From NCBI RefSeq assembly GCF_026712245.1, contig NZ_JAPPUY010000001.1:1302001-1366000 (forward strand): a stretch of 64,000 nt of DNA, written 5' to 3'. The notes beneath the pieces are model-generated. The model did not search any database. It saw only the letters and a program-made list of their open reading frames with translations, and had not been told where the DNA came from. Shown piece by piece: positions 37,417 through 48,374 of this stretch. Every line of letters starts with the position of its first letter. The first letter of the stretch is position 1. Made by a program: the position numbers and the translations under genes. The DNA comes from Roseateles hydrophilus. GTDB taxonomy: Bacteria; Pseudomonadota; Gammaproteobacteria; Burkholderiales; Burkholderiaceae_C.

Positions 37417-37689
37417 TCAGGCCTTGATGTCCAACAGCGCGCCGGTGGTGTTGAGCTGGGTCTGCAGTACCTTCAGGTTGGCAACGAAGGCGTAGGACGC
37501 TGACTGCTGCTCCACGACCTCATTGGCCGGGTTGATCTCGCGTTCGGGCGCTTTGTCCACGTTCGTCGGCTCCACACCGGGGCGCGCCTGATTGCTGCTG
37601 GCCAGGTTGGCGATGTTGGCCGCCGACGCGCGCAGCCGCTCATTGGCAGCGGAGATGCCGGACAGGGCGGTGGACAGCGGGACGTTCAT
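37417..37689 (-). CDS. Mini flagellar basal-body-rod-like protein
   Basis: 90 residues. The N-terminus (LSTALSGISAANERLRASAANIANLASSN) carries the rod/hook N-terminal helix with its ANIAN motif. The C-terminus (VVEQQSASYAFVANLKVLQT) matches the rod C-terminal helix. Only a short linker joins them, so it is essentially FlgC/FlgB without the central domain. No other flagellar gene is in the window. An ATG three codons upstream (37698) is an alternative start. Whether it enters flagella is unknown. Confidence 0.75.
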   Translation of the reverse strand: MNVPLSTALSGISAANERLRASAANIANLASSNQARPGVEPTNVDKAPEREINPANEVVEQQSASYAFVANLKVLQTQLNTTGALLDIKA

Positions 37690-37803
37690 GGCGATCAAGT
37701 CTTGGGGCGCTTGTGCCGTACATCGGCAGCGGTGCCATGAACTTTAGAACAAACGGCGAAAAACCTGTCGTTTCCGCCCTTTGCCAGGCCGCCCCGCGTG
37801 ACT

Positions 37804-38736
37804 TCAGCCCGCCAATTCCTCGAAACCGCCGGCCGACACGAACACGCGCACGCTGTCGCCGCCGGCCGCCTTGGCCTCGGTGCAGGCCAGTGAGGCGGCG
37901 CCCAGCACGGCGTCCACCGTGCCCAGCGTTGCATGGATCTGCACGACACCCAGCGACGCCTTCACCCGCGTTCGGTGCAGGCCCCAGTGCAGCCGGTAGG
38001 AGGCCACTGCCGCGCGGATCTTCTCCGCGATGATCTGGGCGTAGTGCTGGTCGCAGTCGGGCAACAGGATGGCGAAGTGATCCTCCTCCATCCGCGCCAC
38101 CAGGTCGGACGCCCGCACCTTGCCCGTCAGCATCTGGCCCAGCCCATAGAGGAAATGGTCGCCCACCTCGGCGCTCATGCCCTTCAGCACCTGGGCGAAG
38201 TGATCCACATCCAGCCACAGCACCGACACCGGCTCGTTGCGGCGGCTACCGACATGCTCGGACAGCCGGCGCTCGAACTCGCGGCGATTGGCGAGTTCCG
38301 TGACCGCGTCGTGCTTGGCCGTCCAGGTGGGCTGCAGGCGCTGAGCGCGCGCTGCGCTCACATCCTCGACGATCCACAGCGCCTCGCCCGCCGGCACCTG
38401 CCAGTTCAGTGGCGAGGCCTGCAGGCGGCCCCAGAAGCGGTGGCCGTCACGCTTCACATATTCGATTTCCTCATCCAGTGGCTGGCCGGACGCAAAAGCC
38501 GCCGCAGCACGCTCATGCAGGCCGGCATGCGCCAGCTCGGTCGTGTGCACGGTCCGCGTGCCCTGGCCGGCGAGGTCGCTGTCATCGCCGAAGCCGAACA
38601 GGTGGTTGAACTCGTCGCTGACGACCTCGAAGCGCTGGCCTGACACAAAGGCCACAGCGGTGGGCGCCCTCCCAAGCAAGGCACGCAGGCGTGCGGCGGT
38701 GGAATCCTCGACGGGGGCTGGGGCAGCACTGCTCAT
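37804..38736 (-). CDS. PAS-GGDEF protein with degenerate active site
   Basis: 310 residues, soluble. PAS domain (about 15-128, ending WIVEDVSAARA) then a GGDEF fold (about 140-300) with HDAVTELANRREFERRL and LWLDVDHFAQV. The signature loop reads RMEEDHFAIL (EEDHF at 217-221) in place of RxGGDEFxxL. The two glycines and the Glu of the catalytic loop are lost, so diguanylate cyclase activity is unlikely; a nucleotide-sensing or scaffolding role is possible. GGAG lies before the ATG. It is divergent from the amidohydrolase gene. Confidence 0.85.
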   Translation of the reverse strand: MSSAAPAPVEDSTAARLRALLGRAPTAVAFVSGQRFEVVSDEFNHLFGFGDDSDLAGQGTRTVHTTELAHAGLHERAAAAFASGQPLDEEIEYVKRDGHRFWGRLQASPLNWQVPAGEALWIVEDVSAARAQRLQPTWTAKHDAVTELANRREFERRLSEHVGSRRNEPVSVLWLDVDHFAQVLKGMSAEVGDHFLYGLGQMLTGKVRASDLVARMEEDHFAILLPDCDQHYAQIIAEKIRAAVASYRLHWGLHRTRVKASLGVVQIHATLGTVDAVLGAASLACTEAKAAGGDSVRVFVSAGGFEELAG

Positions 38737-38861
38737 GGGGTCTCCAATGGAAATCTACTAAACCCGACTATCGCAGGACTGCCACATTTCGACCATGACG
38801 CACATCACGCCGTTAGAGTCTGCCGCTTCGCCGCCCCCAGGCGCCACCACGACGGGTGACC

Positions 38862-41800
38862 ATGCGATTGTTGACTCTCTCCCTGCTCGCCTGCCTCAGC
38901 GGCGTCGCCCAGGCCCAGCAACTCAGTGAAACCCCTCAGGGCCTGCGCGATGGCACGCCACGCTGGCATGCACTGACCGGCGTGAAGCTGGTGTTGGAGC
39001 CCGGCCGCACGGTGGACAACGGCACGTTGGTGATGCGCGACGGCGTCATCGTCGCAGTGGGAGCGGACATCAAGCCGCCGGCCGGCGCGCGCGTCTGGCA
39101 CTTGCCTGGGCGCACGGTCTACGCCGGCTTCATCGACGCGGCCAGCACAGTCGGCCAGGCCAAACTCGACGCCGCTCGGGGACGTAGCCTGACGCCCGCC
39201 CAGCGCTGGGTACGGGCGGACTTCCGCCAGTCCGCCGCGCTGGACATCCGCAACGACGAGCTGAAAGCCGCCCGCGAGCAGGGCTTCACCGCCGCACTCT
39301 CCATGCCGCCCGCCGGAGCCATCTTCCGCGGCCAGAGCGCGCTGATCAGCCTGCGCGACGGCGGCGACGCGCGCAGCCTCGTGCTCAGCGCCGACGTGGC
39401 CCAGCACCTCGCCCATGAGTACCAGACCATCGACTTCGACACCGGCGCGCGCAGCGGCACTGTCTACCCGACCTCGCTGATGGGCAGCATCGCGCTGCAA
39501 CGCCAGACGCTGCTGAACAGCCAATGGGCCGCCGGCCCGGCGCCGGCTGGCGAGCGGCGTGAGTTCAATGCCAGCCTGCAGGCGCTGGCTCCGCTGCTCG
39601 CGGGGCGGCAGGTCGCCATCCACGAGGTGCTGGACGAAGAGGGTCTGCCGCGCGTGGCGCGCCTGCGCGACGAGTTCGGGCTGCGCCTGATCGCGCTGGG
39701 CAGCGGCGCCGAGTACCGCAAGGCCGCGCAGCTCAAGGCGCTGCGCCTGCCCGTCATCGTGCCGCTGGCCTTCCCGGCGGCACCGGAGGTGGAGCAGCCC
39801 GAGAGCGCGCTGGACGTGCCGCTGCACCAGTTGCAGCACTGGGAGCGGGCGCCCGGCAATGCGGCCGCGCTGCAGGCGGCGGGCGTGGAGTTCGCGATCG
39901 CCACGCATGGGCTGAAGGATGTGCGCCGCGAGTTCTGGCCGCGCCTGCGGCAGGCCGTGCAGCGCGGGTTGGCGCCCGACGCCGCGCTGGCCGCCCTGAC
40001 CACCACACCCGCCCGGCTGCTGGGCCAGCCGCGCCTGGGCCGCCTGGCCGCCGGCCAGCTGGCCCATGTCGTCGTCGCCCACGGCGACCTGTTCACCAAC
40101 GAGCACGCCGAAGTGGAGATGAGCTTCGTCGACGGCGAGCCGCTGGCCACCGACGCCTGGAGCCGCTTCGACGCACGCGGCAGTTGGACGGTGACACCGG
40201 CCGACGGCCCGGAGCAGCGCTGGCAGATCACCGGCACACGCGCGCGGCCTGTGCTGCGCGTGGACGGCCAGGCCTGCGAGCTCACGCAGCGCGGCCGCGA
40301 GCTGCTGCTGCGCTGGCCCTGCAACGGCGGGCACGCCCTGCGCTTGGAGGGTCGCGGCGACCAGCTGAGCGGCGCTCTGACACTGCCCGACGGCCGCACG
40401 CAGGCCTGGCGCGCCACGCGCACGGCCGCGCTGGAGGCGCCGCCACCCAAGCCATCCACGCCCATCGCGCTGGCGCCGGCCACCTACCCGGCCGGCGCCT
40501 TTGGCCGCACGGCCGCGCCGCCGCAACCGGCCGCCGTGCTGGTGCGCGGCGCCACGGTGTGGACGAGTGCGGCCGCCGGTGTGCTGCCGCAGACCGACCT
40601 GCTGGTGCGCGACGGCCGCATCGCCGCCATCGGCCGCGGGCTGGCGGCGCCCGCCGGCGCTGTCGTCATCGACGCTCAGGGCCTGCACCTGACGCCGGGC
40701 CTCATCGACGCCCACTCCCACACCGCCGTGCACCGTGGCATCAACGAGTTCGCACATTCCGTGACCGCCGAGGTGCGCATCGGCGATGTGCTGGACGCCA
40801 CCGACATCAGCCTGTACCGCCAACTGGCCGGCGGCGTGACCACGTCCAACCTGCTGCACGGCTCGGCCAACGCCATCGGCGGCCAGAACCAGGTCATCAA
40901 GCTGCGCTGGGGGCTGGACGCCGACGCGCTGAAGTTCGACGGCGCGCGGCCGGGCATCAAGTGGGCGTTGGGCGAGAACGTCAAGCGTGCCAACGCACCC
41001 GCTGCCGCAGACAGCGAGCCCCGCTACCCGACCACGCGCATGGGCGTGGAGCAGGTCATGCGCGACGCGCTGCTGGCCGCACAGCGCTACCGCGAGCAGC
41101 GCCGCAGCCACCCCGCCATGCGCCGCGACCTGCAGCTCGACGCGCTGGTGGAGGTGCTGGAGCGCAAGCGCGTCATCCACATCCACAGCTACCGCGCCGA
41201 CGAGATCCTGATGTTCACCGCGCTGGCGCGCGAGTTCGGCCTGGAGGTGGCGACCTTCCAGCATGTGCTGGAGGCCTACAAGGTGGCGCCCGAGATCGCC
41301 GCGCTGGGCGCCGGGGCCTCGGGCTTCTCGGACTGGTGGGGCTACAAGGTCGAGGTGCAGGATGCCATTCCCTACAACGGCGCCATGACCCAGAAGGCCG
41401 GCGTGCTCACCAGCTTCAACTCCGACAGCGACGAGCTGGCCCGGCGGCTGAACACCGAGGCCGCCAAGGCGCTGCGCTATGGCGGCAAGGCCTGGGGCCT
41501 GACGGAAGCGCAGGCGCTGGACTTCGTCACCATCAACCCGGCCCGGCAGCTGCGCATCGACCAGCGCGTGGGCTCGCTGGAGGTGGGCAAGGACGCCGAC
41601 TTCGTGCTGTGGAGCGCGCACCCGCTGTCCAGCCAGGCGCGGGCCGAACAGACGTGGATTGATGGCCGGCGCTACTTCGACCGCCAGGAAGACGCACAGC
41701 TGCGTGAGCGCGACCGCGCCGAGCGCGAGCGGCTGGTGGCGCTGGCCCTGCCCGAGCGCCTGAAGGCGGCGCCGCCGGCCGAGGGGCGGCCCGCCACGCC

Positions 41801-41918
41801 GCTGGCCGCCGCGCTGGACCAGCTGGAGCTGCAGCGCTGGCTGCACGCGATGAACCGCGACCGCCACAGCTACTTCGGCGGCGACGCCTGGCATGAGTGC
41901 ACCCTGGACGCGTACTGA
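38862..41918 (+). CDS. Large secreted amidohydrolase-family protein (inactive plus active half)
   Basis: 1018 residues with a signal peptide (about 1-18, ending AQA). It contains two amidohydrolase-like regions. In the first (about 35-430) the strand that should carry HxH reads [14 protein letters not shown], without metal ligands. The second (about 555-950) is intact: [37 protein letters not shown] and [13 protein letters not shown], suggesting a binuclear or mononuclear metal hydrolase. The C-terminus is charged. GTG six bases upstream is an alternative start. The substrate is unknown; the periplasmic location and the adjacent paralogue suggest a peptide- or cyclic-amide-type target (inference). 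It is followed after one base by the next gene. Confidence 0.82.
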   Translation: MRLLTLSLLACLSGVAQAQQLSETPQGLRDGTPRWHALTGVKLVLEPGRTVDNGTLVMRDGVIVAVGADIKPPAGARVWHLPGRTVYAGFIDAASTVGQAKLDAARGRSLTPAQRWVRADFRQSAALDIRNDELKAAREQGFTAALSMPPAGAIFRGQSALISLRDGGDARSLVLSADVAQHLAHEYQTIDFDTGARSGTVYPTSLMGSIALQRQTLLNSQWAAGPAPAGERREFNASLQALAPLLAGRQVAIHEVLDEEGLPRVARLRDEFGLRLIALGSGAEYRKAAQLKALRLPVIVPLAFPAAPEVEQPESALDVPLHQLQHWERAPGNAAALQAAGVEFAIATHGLKDVRREFWPRLRQAVQRGLAPDAALAALTTTPARLLGQPRLGRLAAGQLAHVVVAHGDLFTNEHAEVEMSFVDGEPLATDAWSRFDARGSWTVTPADGPEQRWQITGTRARPVLRVDGQACELTQRGRELLLRWPCNGGHALRLEGRGDQLSGALTLPDGRTQAWRATRTAALEAPPPKPSTPIALAPATYPAGAFGRTAAPPQPAAVLVRGATVWTSAAAGVLPQTDLLVRDGRIAAIGRGLAAPAGAVVIDAQGLHLTPGLIDAHSHTAVHRGINEFAHSVTAEVRIGDVLDATDISLYRQLAGGVTTSNLLHGSANAIGGQNQVIKLRWGLDADALKFDGARPGIKWALGENVKRANAPAAADSEPRYPTTRMGVEQVMRDALLAAQRYREQRRSHPAMRRDLQLDALVEVLERKRVIHIHSYRADEILMFTALAREFGLEVATFQHVLEAYKVAPEIAALGAGASGFSDWWGYKVEVQDAIPYNGAMTQKAGVLTSFNSDSDELARRLNTEAAKALRYGGKAWGLTEAQALDFVTINPARQLRIDQRVGSLEVGKDADFVLWSAHPLSSQARAEQTWIDGRRYFDRQEDAQLRERDRAERERLVALALPERLKAAPPAEGRPATPLAAALDQLELQRWLHAMNRDRHSYFGGDAWHECTLDAY

Positions 41919-41919
41919 C

Positions 41920-43251
41920 ATGAAGCTCACCCACTGCATCACCGCGCTCGCCGTTTCCTGGGCCACGCTCACCGCCCACGCCACACCGAACACACCACCG
42001 CCGCCCCAGCGCGAACCCCTGCTGCTTCGCAATGCCACGCTGCACCCGGTGAGCGGCCCCGCCATTCCCGGTGGCAGCCTGCTCATTGAGGGCGGCCGCA
42101 TCCGTGCCATCGGCGGGGCCGACCTGCCGGCGCCGCCCGGTACGCGCACGCTGGACCTGGGCGGCCGCCATGTCTACCCCGGCCTGGTGGCCGCCCAGTC
42201 CAGCCTGGGGCTGGCGGAGATCCGCGCCGTCGCCGCCTCCACCGACACCGGCGAGGCCGGACCGCTCAACCCCAACGCCCGCGCGCTGGTGGCCTTCAAC
42301 GCCGACAGCGAGCTGCTGCCCGTCACCCGTGGCGGCGGCGTGCTCGCGGCGCTGTCAGTGCCCGAGGCCGGCCGCAACGGCATGATCGCTGGCACCTCCG
42401 CGCTGCTGCAGCTGGAGGGCTGGAACTGGCAGGACATGGCCCTCACGCCCGAGTTCGCGCTGCACATCGTCGTGCCGCGCCTGCGGCTGAACAGCGCCCT
42501 CTTCCCCGGCCAGCCCGAGGCCCGGCTGGCCGAGATCCGGCGCTCCACCGAGGCCAGGCTCAAGCTGCTGGACGACGCGTTCGAGTCCGCCAAGGCCTAC
42601 GCGCTGGCCCGCGCGGCCGACCCGGCCACGGCCGTGGACACGCGCTGGGAGGCCATGCGCCCGGTGCTGCCCGCCGCACCGGGCCGCGCGCCGGCCCGGC
42701 CGGTGGTCATGCATGCCGACGACCTGGCGCAGATCCGCTTCGCGCTGGACTTTGCCGCGCGCCACGGCCTGAAGCTCATCCTCAGCGGCGGTGCCGACGC
42801 CTGGCGCGTGGCAGACACGCTGCGCGAGCGGCAGGTGCCGGTCATCGTCACCGGCCTGCTGCGCCTGCCCATGCGCCGCGACGACCCGCCGGACGCCCTC
42901 TTCAGCCTGCCGGCCCGGCTGGCCGCGGCCGGCGTGCAGTTCTGCATCGCCGAGGGCGGGCGCGACTCGTCCAACGCCCGCAACCTGCCTTTCGAGGCCG
43001 CGCATGCGCGGGCCTACGGGCTGTCGCCGGCCGACGCGCTGAAGGCCGTCACGCTCTACCCGGCACAGATCCTGGGCGTGGCCGACCGGCTGGGTTCACT
43101 GGAGGTGGGCAAGCTGGCCAACCTCTTCGTCGCCGACGGCGACCCGCTGGAGCCGAGCACGCGCATCGAGCAGGTGTTCGTCCAAGGCCGCGAGGTGCCA
43201 CTCAGCGACCGGCAGACCGCGCTGCGCGACAAATACCTGCAGCGGCGCTGA
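41920..43251 (+). CDS. Secreted amidohydrolase-like protein lacking metal motif
   Basis: 443 residues with a signal peptide (about 1-21, ending AHA). The fold is that of amidohydrolases: small beta-domain (LLLRNATLHPVSG... GGRIRAIGG), barrel, and a C-terminal VADRLGSLEVGKLANLFVADGDP. The HxH strand reads VYPGLVAAQSSLGLAEI (85-101), so both metal histidines are missing, and the later aspartate motif is not recognisable either. It begins one base after the large paralogue and was probably made as its partner. It may bind rather than hydrolyse. Confidence 0.8.
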   Translation: MKLTHCITALAVSWATLTAHATPNTPPPPQREPLLLRNATLHPVSGPAIPGGSLLIEGGRIRAIGGADLPAPPGTRTLDLGGRHVYPGLVAAQSSLGLAEIRAVAASTDTGEAGPLNPNARALVAFNADSELLPVTRGGGVLAALSVPEAGRNGMIAGTSALLQLEGWNWQDMALTPEFALHIVVPRLRLNSALFPGQPEARLAEIRRSTEARLKLLDDAFESAKAYALARAADPATAVDTRWEAMRPVLPAAPGRAPARPVVMHADDLAQIRFALDFAARHGLKLILSGGADAWRVADTLRERQVPVIVTGLLRLPMRRDDPPDALFSLPARLAAAGVQFCIAEGGRDSSNARNLPFEAAHARAYGLSPADALKAVTLYPAQILGVADRLGSLEVGKLANLFVADGDPLEPSTRIEQVFVQGREVPLSDRQTALRDKYLQRR

Positions 43252-43278
43252 CGCGCCCGCGCGCGCGCCGGCCCCGCG

Positions 43279-44715
43279 CTAGGGCGCGATCTGTTCGGCG
43301 TAGTCGTACAGCGCGCCGAGGATGGCCTGGCTGCGCTCGTCCTCGGCCGTCTCGCCGAGCTGGTCGATGCGCTCCATGAACGCCGCCAGCGTCTGCGCGC
43401 CACCTTGTCCCTCATGCAGCCTCGCCGCGCAGTGGGCCTGCCAGCGCTCGGCCTCCTCGGTCGACAGGCTGGCCGGAAAGTTGCGAGCCCGCCAGCGGAA
43501 GACGAGCTCGTCCAGCCGCGCATCCTGGAAGGCCAGCTTGCCCTGGGCGGCGCGCTCGGCCAGCTGTTCCGGCGGCGTCGAGCGCACGCGGTTCAGCGCG
43601 CGCCGGTCCTCGTTGCCGATGAAGCCGCCGTAAAGATCCTCGTCCACATCCGCCGCTTCGAACGGCTCGCGCTGGAACACGTCGGCCCACAGGCCATCCA
43701 GCAGCCGGCCCTGCGCGGCCAGCAGTTGCGCGTTAGCCAGCTGTGCCTCCACGTCCAGCCCCCAGCGCTCGGCCATCGCCGGGCTCAGCGTCTTCAGGTT
43801 GCTGATGACGATGGGGCTCTTGTTGACGTGGATGGTCTTGATCGGCAGGCGCGTGACGCCTTCAGGCAGCGCGTCCTGCTTGGTGAACATGCGCTCGCGG
43901 ATGGCGGCGGCGTTCAGCGTCAGCAGCTCGCTCGGATCGGCAGCGCAGTCCCACACGATGAGCTCGTTCTTGTTCGTCGGGTGCGGCGCCAACGGCCACA
44001 CCAGCGCGATGCAGCCACGATCCGGCCCGTACATGCCGGACACATGCAGGAAGGGCTTGCCCACGCCGATCTCGTCCCACACAGCCTGCTTGTTGCGCAG
44101 CTTCACACAGAAGTCCCACAGCTTGGGCTGGGCCTGGCGCAGCTTGCGCGCTAGCGCCACGGTCGCGCGCACGTCGGACAGCGCGTCGTGCGCAGCCTCG
44201 TGGGCCACGCCGTTGGCCACCGTCAGGTGCTCCAGCTTGAAGCTGGGGCGACCGTCCTCATGCTTCGGCCACGCCAGGCCGTCGGGCCGCAACGCGTAGG
44301 CGCAGCGCACGACGTCCAGCAGGTCCCAGCGGCCGCAGCCGTTCTGCCATTCACGGGCATAGGGGTCGATGAGGTTGCGCCAGAACAGGTGGCGCGTCAC
44401 CTCGTCGTCGAAGCGGATGGAGTTGTAGCCCACGCCCACCGTGCCCGGCAGCGCCAGCACCGTCTCGATGGCGGCGGCGAACTCGTGCTCGGGCACACCG
44501 CGCTCCAGGCAGTGCTGGGGCAGGATGCCGGTCAGCAGGCAGGACTCGGGGTCGGGCAGCGCGTCAGGCGCGGGCTGGCAATACAGCATCAGCGGCTCGC
44601 CGACCTCGTTGAGCTCGGCATCGGTGCGCAGCCCGGCGAACTGCGCCGGGCGATCGCGGCGGGGCACGCGGCCGAAGGTTTCGTAGTCGTGCCAGAAGAA
44701 GCTCAGCGTGTTCAT
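43279..44715 (-). CDS. sbcB: Exodeoxyribonuclease I
   Basis: 478 residues, the length of E. coli ExoI. DEDDh exonuclease residues are visible in FFWHDYETFG, VGYNSIRFDDEVTRHLFWRN and HDALSDVRATVALA. SH3-like and C-terminal helical regions follow. It degrades single-stranded DNA 3' to 5' in recombination and mismatch repair. ATG 44715 gives the standard N-terminus. It converges on the amidohydrolase pair with a 27-base gap. Confidence 0.94.
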   Translation of the reverse strand: MNTLSFFWHDYETFGRVPRRDRPAQFAGLRTDAELNEVGEPLMLYCQPAPDALPDPESCLLTGILPQHCLERGVPEHEFAAAIETVLALPGTVGVGYNSIRFDDEVTRHLFWRNLIDPYAREWQNGCGRWDLLDVVRCAYALRPDGLAWPKHEDGRPSFKLEHLTVANGVAHEAAHDALSDVRATVALARKLRQAQPKLWDFCVKLRNKQAVWDEIGVGKPFLHVSGMYGPDRGCIALVWPLAPHPTNKNELIVWDCAADPSELLTLNAAAIRERMFTKQDALPEGVTRLPIKTIHVNKSPIVISNLKTLSPAMAERWGLDVEAQLANAQLLAAQGRLLDGLWADVFQREPFEAADVDEDLYGGFIGNEDRRALNRVRSTPPEQLAERAAQGKLAFQDARLDELVFRWRARNFPASLSTEEAERWQAHCAARLHEGQGGAQTLAAFMERIDQLGETAEDERSQAILGALYDYAEQIAP

Positions 44716-44813
44716 GTTGTCACGATAGCGCAAGGCCTGACACGCAACGCTCGCCATCCCGCCTCAGCTTGGCTAGAGTGCGGCGGTCAGGCGATGGAAT
44801 CAGGGAGCTCGAT

Positions 44814-45602
44814 ATGAAGACCCGTTCTGTGCTAACCGCCGGGCTGATGGCACTTGTCGCCACGGCCCACGCCGACGAAGAACCGCTGGCGACCGATCGC
44901 CCGGACTTCGTCGAATCCAGCGATGTTGTCGGCCGCGGCCGTGTGCAGCTGGAGACAAGCCTCGCCTGGGACCGTGACCGACAGGGCGGCATGCGTGTGC
45001 GTACCGCCAGCACGCCCACCTTGTTGCGCATGGGCGTCAGCGCGCAGTGGGAGCTGCGGCTGGAAACCGATGGACGGCTGCGTCAGCACACCACAGAGGC
45101 GGGTGTCAGCGTGCGCGAGCGCGGCTGGTCAGACCTGTCGGTCGGTGCGAAATGGCACCAACAGGACGGCGACGAGGAGCGCGGCAAACCGGGCATCGCC
45201 TGGCTCATGCACGTGGACGTCGACAGCGGCTCCGGCGTCTTCCGGGGCCAGGGCTTGCGCCCGTCGCTGCGCATGGTCGCCGAGTGGGAACTGGCGGGCG
45301 GCTGGTCAGTCGGTGTGATGCCCGGTCTGTATCGCGACCGCAATGACGACGGACGCCGCTACACCGGCGCCATCCTGGCTGCGGTGGTCGGCAAGTCACT
45401 CACCGAGCAGACGCGCGTGTTCGTGGAGTTGGCCGGGCAGCAGCTCACCAGCGCACGCAACGGCGGGCGTGTGATCTCGCTGGATGCCGGTGTGGCCTAC
45501 CTGCTCAGCCGCGATCTGCAGCTGGACCTGGCCGTGGCGCGGGGACTGACCGCGCAGACACCGGATTTCTCATGGACGGTGGGCCTGTCCACCCGCTTCT
45601 GA
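44814..45602 (+). CDS. Outer-membrane beta-barrel protein, phenol_MetA_deg-like
   Basis: 262 residues with a signal peptide (about 1-20, ending AHA before DEEPL). LATDRPDFVESSDVVGRGRVQLET is typical of the putative MetA-pathway/transporter barrel family. Alternating beta strands follow, and the last residue is Phe in LSTRF, as recognised by the BAM machinery. The ligand is unknown. GGGAG lies nine bases before ATG 44814. The chemoreceptor gene starts 10 bases on, suggesting one operon. Confidence 0.76.
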   Translation: MKTRSVLTAGLMALVATAHADEEPLATDRPDFVESSDVVGRGRVQLETSLAWDRDRQGGMRVRTASTPTLLRMGVSAQWELRLETDGRLRQHTTEAGVSVRERGWSDLSVGAKWHQQDGDEERGKPGIAWLMHVDVDSGSGVFRGQGLRPSLRMVAEWELAGGWSVGVMPGLYRDRNDDGRRYTGAILAAVVGKSLTEQTRVFVELAGQQLTSARNGGRVISLDAGVAYLLSRDLQLDLAVARGLTAQTPDFSWTVGLSTRF

Positions 45603-45612
45603 GGAGGCTTGC

Positions 45613-47151
45613 ATGAACCTCAACATCCGCAGGCGCCTGATGGCACTGAGCCTGATGGGCACCTTCTTCGTCGCGTTCGTCGGTGCGGTAGGCCATGTCG
45701 AGCTGGGCGATATGGCGGATGCCGCCGCAGCCGGCGTGCGCGCGGAACACGCGCTGCGCGCCCAGCTGGAGGCGGACATGATGCACGACGCACTCCGAGC
45801 CGACGTGCTGCGAGCGGTGCTCGGTGGCGTCAAGGGCCAGGCTGATGAAGTCAGCGCCGTACAAAAGGACGCCGCAGAGCATGTGCAGGAGTTCCGCGCG
45901 CACATGGAGACGCTCAAATCCTTGAGCCTCAGTCGCGAGATCGATGCTGCGGTGACCAAGGCACAGGCTGGCCTGGCGGCCTACATCAGCAGCGGCAATG
46001 AAGTCATCGCGCTGGCCGGCCGCGAACTGCCTGCCGCCGAAGCCAAGCTGCCGGCCTTCCAGGCAGCCTTCAAGGCGCTGGAGCAGGAGATGGGCGAGCT
46101 CAGCGACCTGATCGCTGCCTACGCCCGCGCCAGCGAAGCGGATGCCGACGCCGCGGCAACGCGCGCCAAGCGACTGCTCATCGGTGCCACGCTGGTGGGC
46201 GCTGCCCTGCTGCTGGGCCTGAACATCGCGACGGCTCGCAGCATCTCGCTGCCGCTGCACCGGGCCGTTCGCCATATGCAACGCGTCGCGGCGGGCGACC
46301 TGAGCCGCCACATCGAAGGCCACGACCGTGATGAAACCGGCCAACTGCTCACTGCGCTGGAACAGATGGGCATGGGCCTGGCCCACATCGTCGGTCAGGT
46401 GCGCGCCAGCGCAGATTCCATCGCGACCGGCTCCGCCGAGATCGCTGTCGGTAACACCAGCCTGAGCCAGCGCACGGAAGAGCAGGCCAGCAGCCTGGAG
46501 CAGACAGCATCGGCGATGGAAGAGCTGACGACGACGGTGCGCAACAACGCCCAGATCGCCCACCGCGCCAGCGAGATGGCGCAGTCAGCCGCCTTGGTTG
46601 CGCAGCGCGGCGGCGAGGCGGTCAGCGAGGTGATTGCCACGATGGGCGACATTGCCACCAGTTCCCGCCGCATCGCCGACATCATCGGCGTCATCGACGG
46701 CATTGCCTTCCAGACCAACATCCTCGCGCTCAACGCGGCCGTCGAGGCGGCACGAGCCGGCGAACAGGGTCGGGGCTTCGCGGTCGTGGCGTCGGAGGTG
46801 CGCGCGCTGGCGCAGCGGTCGGCCACGGCCGCGCACGAGATCAAGGACCTGATCGGCAGCAGCGTGTCACGCGTGGAGGCCGGTACGGCCCAGGTCGATC
46901 ACGCCGGTGAAACGGTGCGCAGCATCGTTGACGAGGTCAACAAGGTCAGCGCGCTGATCGCGGAGATCAGCGATGCCAGCAGCTCCCAGAGCGACGGCAT
47001 CGAGCAGGTGGGCTCGGCCGTCACGCTGCTGGACCAGATGACGCAGCAGAACGCAGCGCTGGTGGAACAGAGCGCTGCGGCGGCCGAAAGCCTGAAGGAG
47101 CAGTCCGCCCGGCTGGCCGAGCTGGTGACGCGCTTCAAGCTGCCCGGCTGA
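45613..47151 (+). CDS. Methyl-accepting chemotaxis protein
   Basis: 512 residues. The first membrane segment (about 8-28) is followed by a periplasmic helical domain (about 30-186), a second segment (about 187-207), HAMP (about 208-260) and the signalling domain with IDGIAFQTNILALNAAVEAA and the hairpin tip GEQGRGFAVVASEVR. Methylation-helix stretches with Glu/Gln pairs flank it (SLEQTASAMEELTTTVR). There is no C-terminal NWETF-type tether. AGGAGG precedes the ATG. The ligand may relate to the co-operonic outer-membrane protein (inference). Confidence 0.93.
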   Translation: MNLNIRRRLMALSLMGTFFVAFVGAVGHVELGDMADAAAAGVRAEHALRAQLEADMMHDALRADVLRAVLGGVKGQADEVSAVQKDAAEHVQEFRAHMETLKSLSLSREIDAAVTKAQAGLAAYISSGNEVIALAGRELPAAEAKLPAFQAAFKALEQEMGELSDLIAAYARASEADADAAATRAKRLLIGATLVGAALLLGLNIATARSISLPLHRAVRHMQRVAAGDLSRHIEGHDRDETGQLLTALEQMGMGLAHIVGQVRASADSIATGSAEIAVGNTSLSQRTEEQASSLEQTASAMEELTTTVRNNAQIAHRASEMAQSAALVAQRGGEAVSEVIATMGDIATSSRRIADIIGVIDGIAFQTNILALNAAVEAARAGEQGRGFAVVASEVRALAQRSATAAHEIKDLIGSSVSRVEAGTAQVDHAGETVRSIVDEVNKVSALIAEISDASSSQSDGIEQVGSAVTLLDQMTQQNAALVEQSAAAAESLKEQSARLAELVTRFKLPG

Positions 47152-47158
47152 GCCGCGC

Positions 47159-48292
<1,134 letters not shown>

Positions 48293-48374
48293 GAGGAGGA
48301 CGCCCTGCTGATGTACGAAGCCTGAAATTTTATCGAGCCAAAGTGGGGCGCTCTCTACGCACTAGCCTGGGGCC

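Noticed and set aside
38805-42149. 1114-codon open frame antisense to the amidohydrolase genes
   Set aside because: Spans two genes and their junction on the other strand and shows no recognisable domain.
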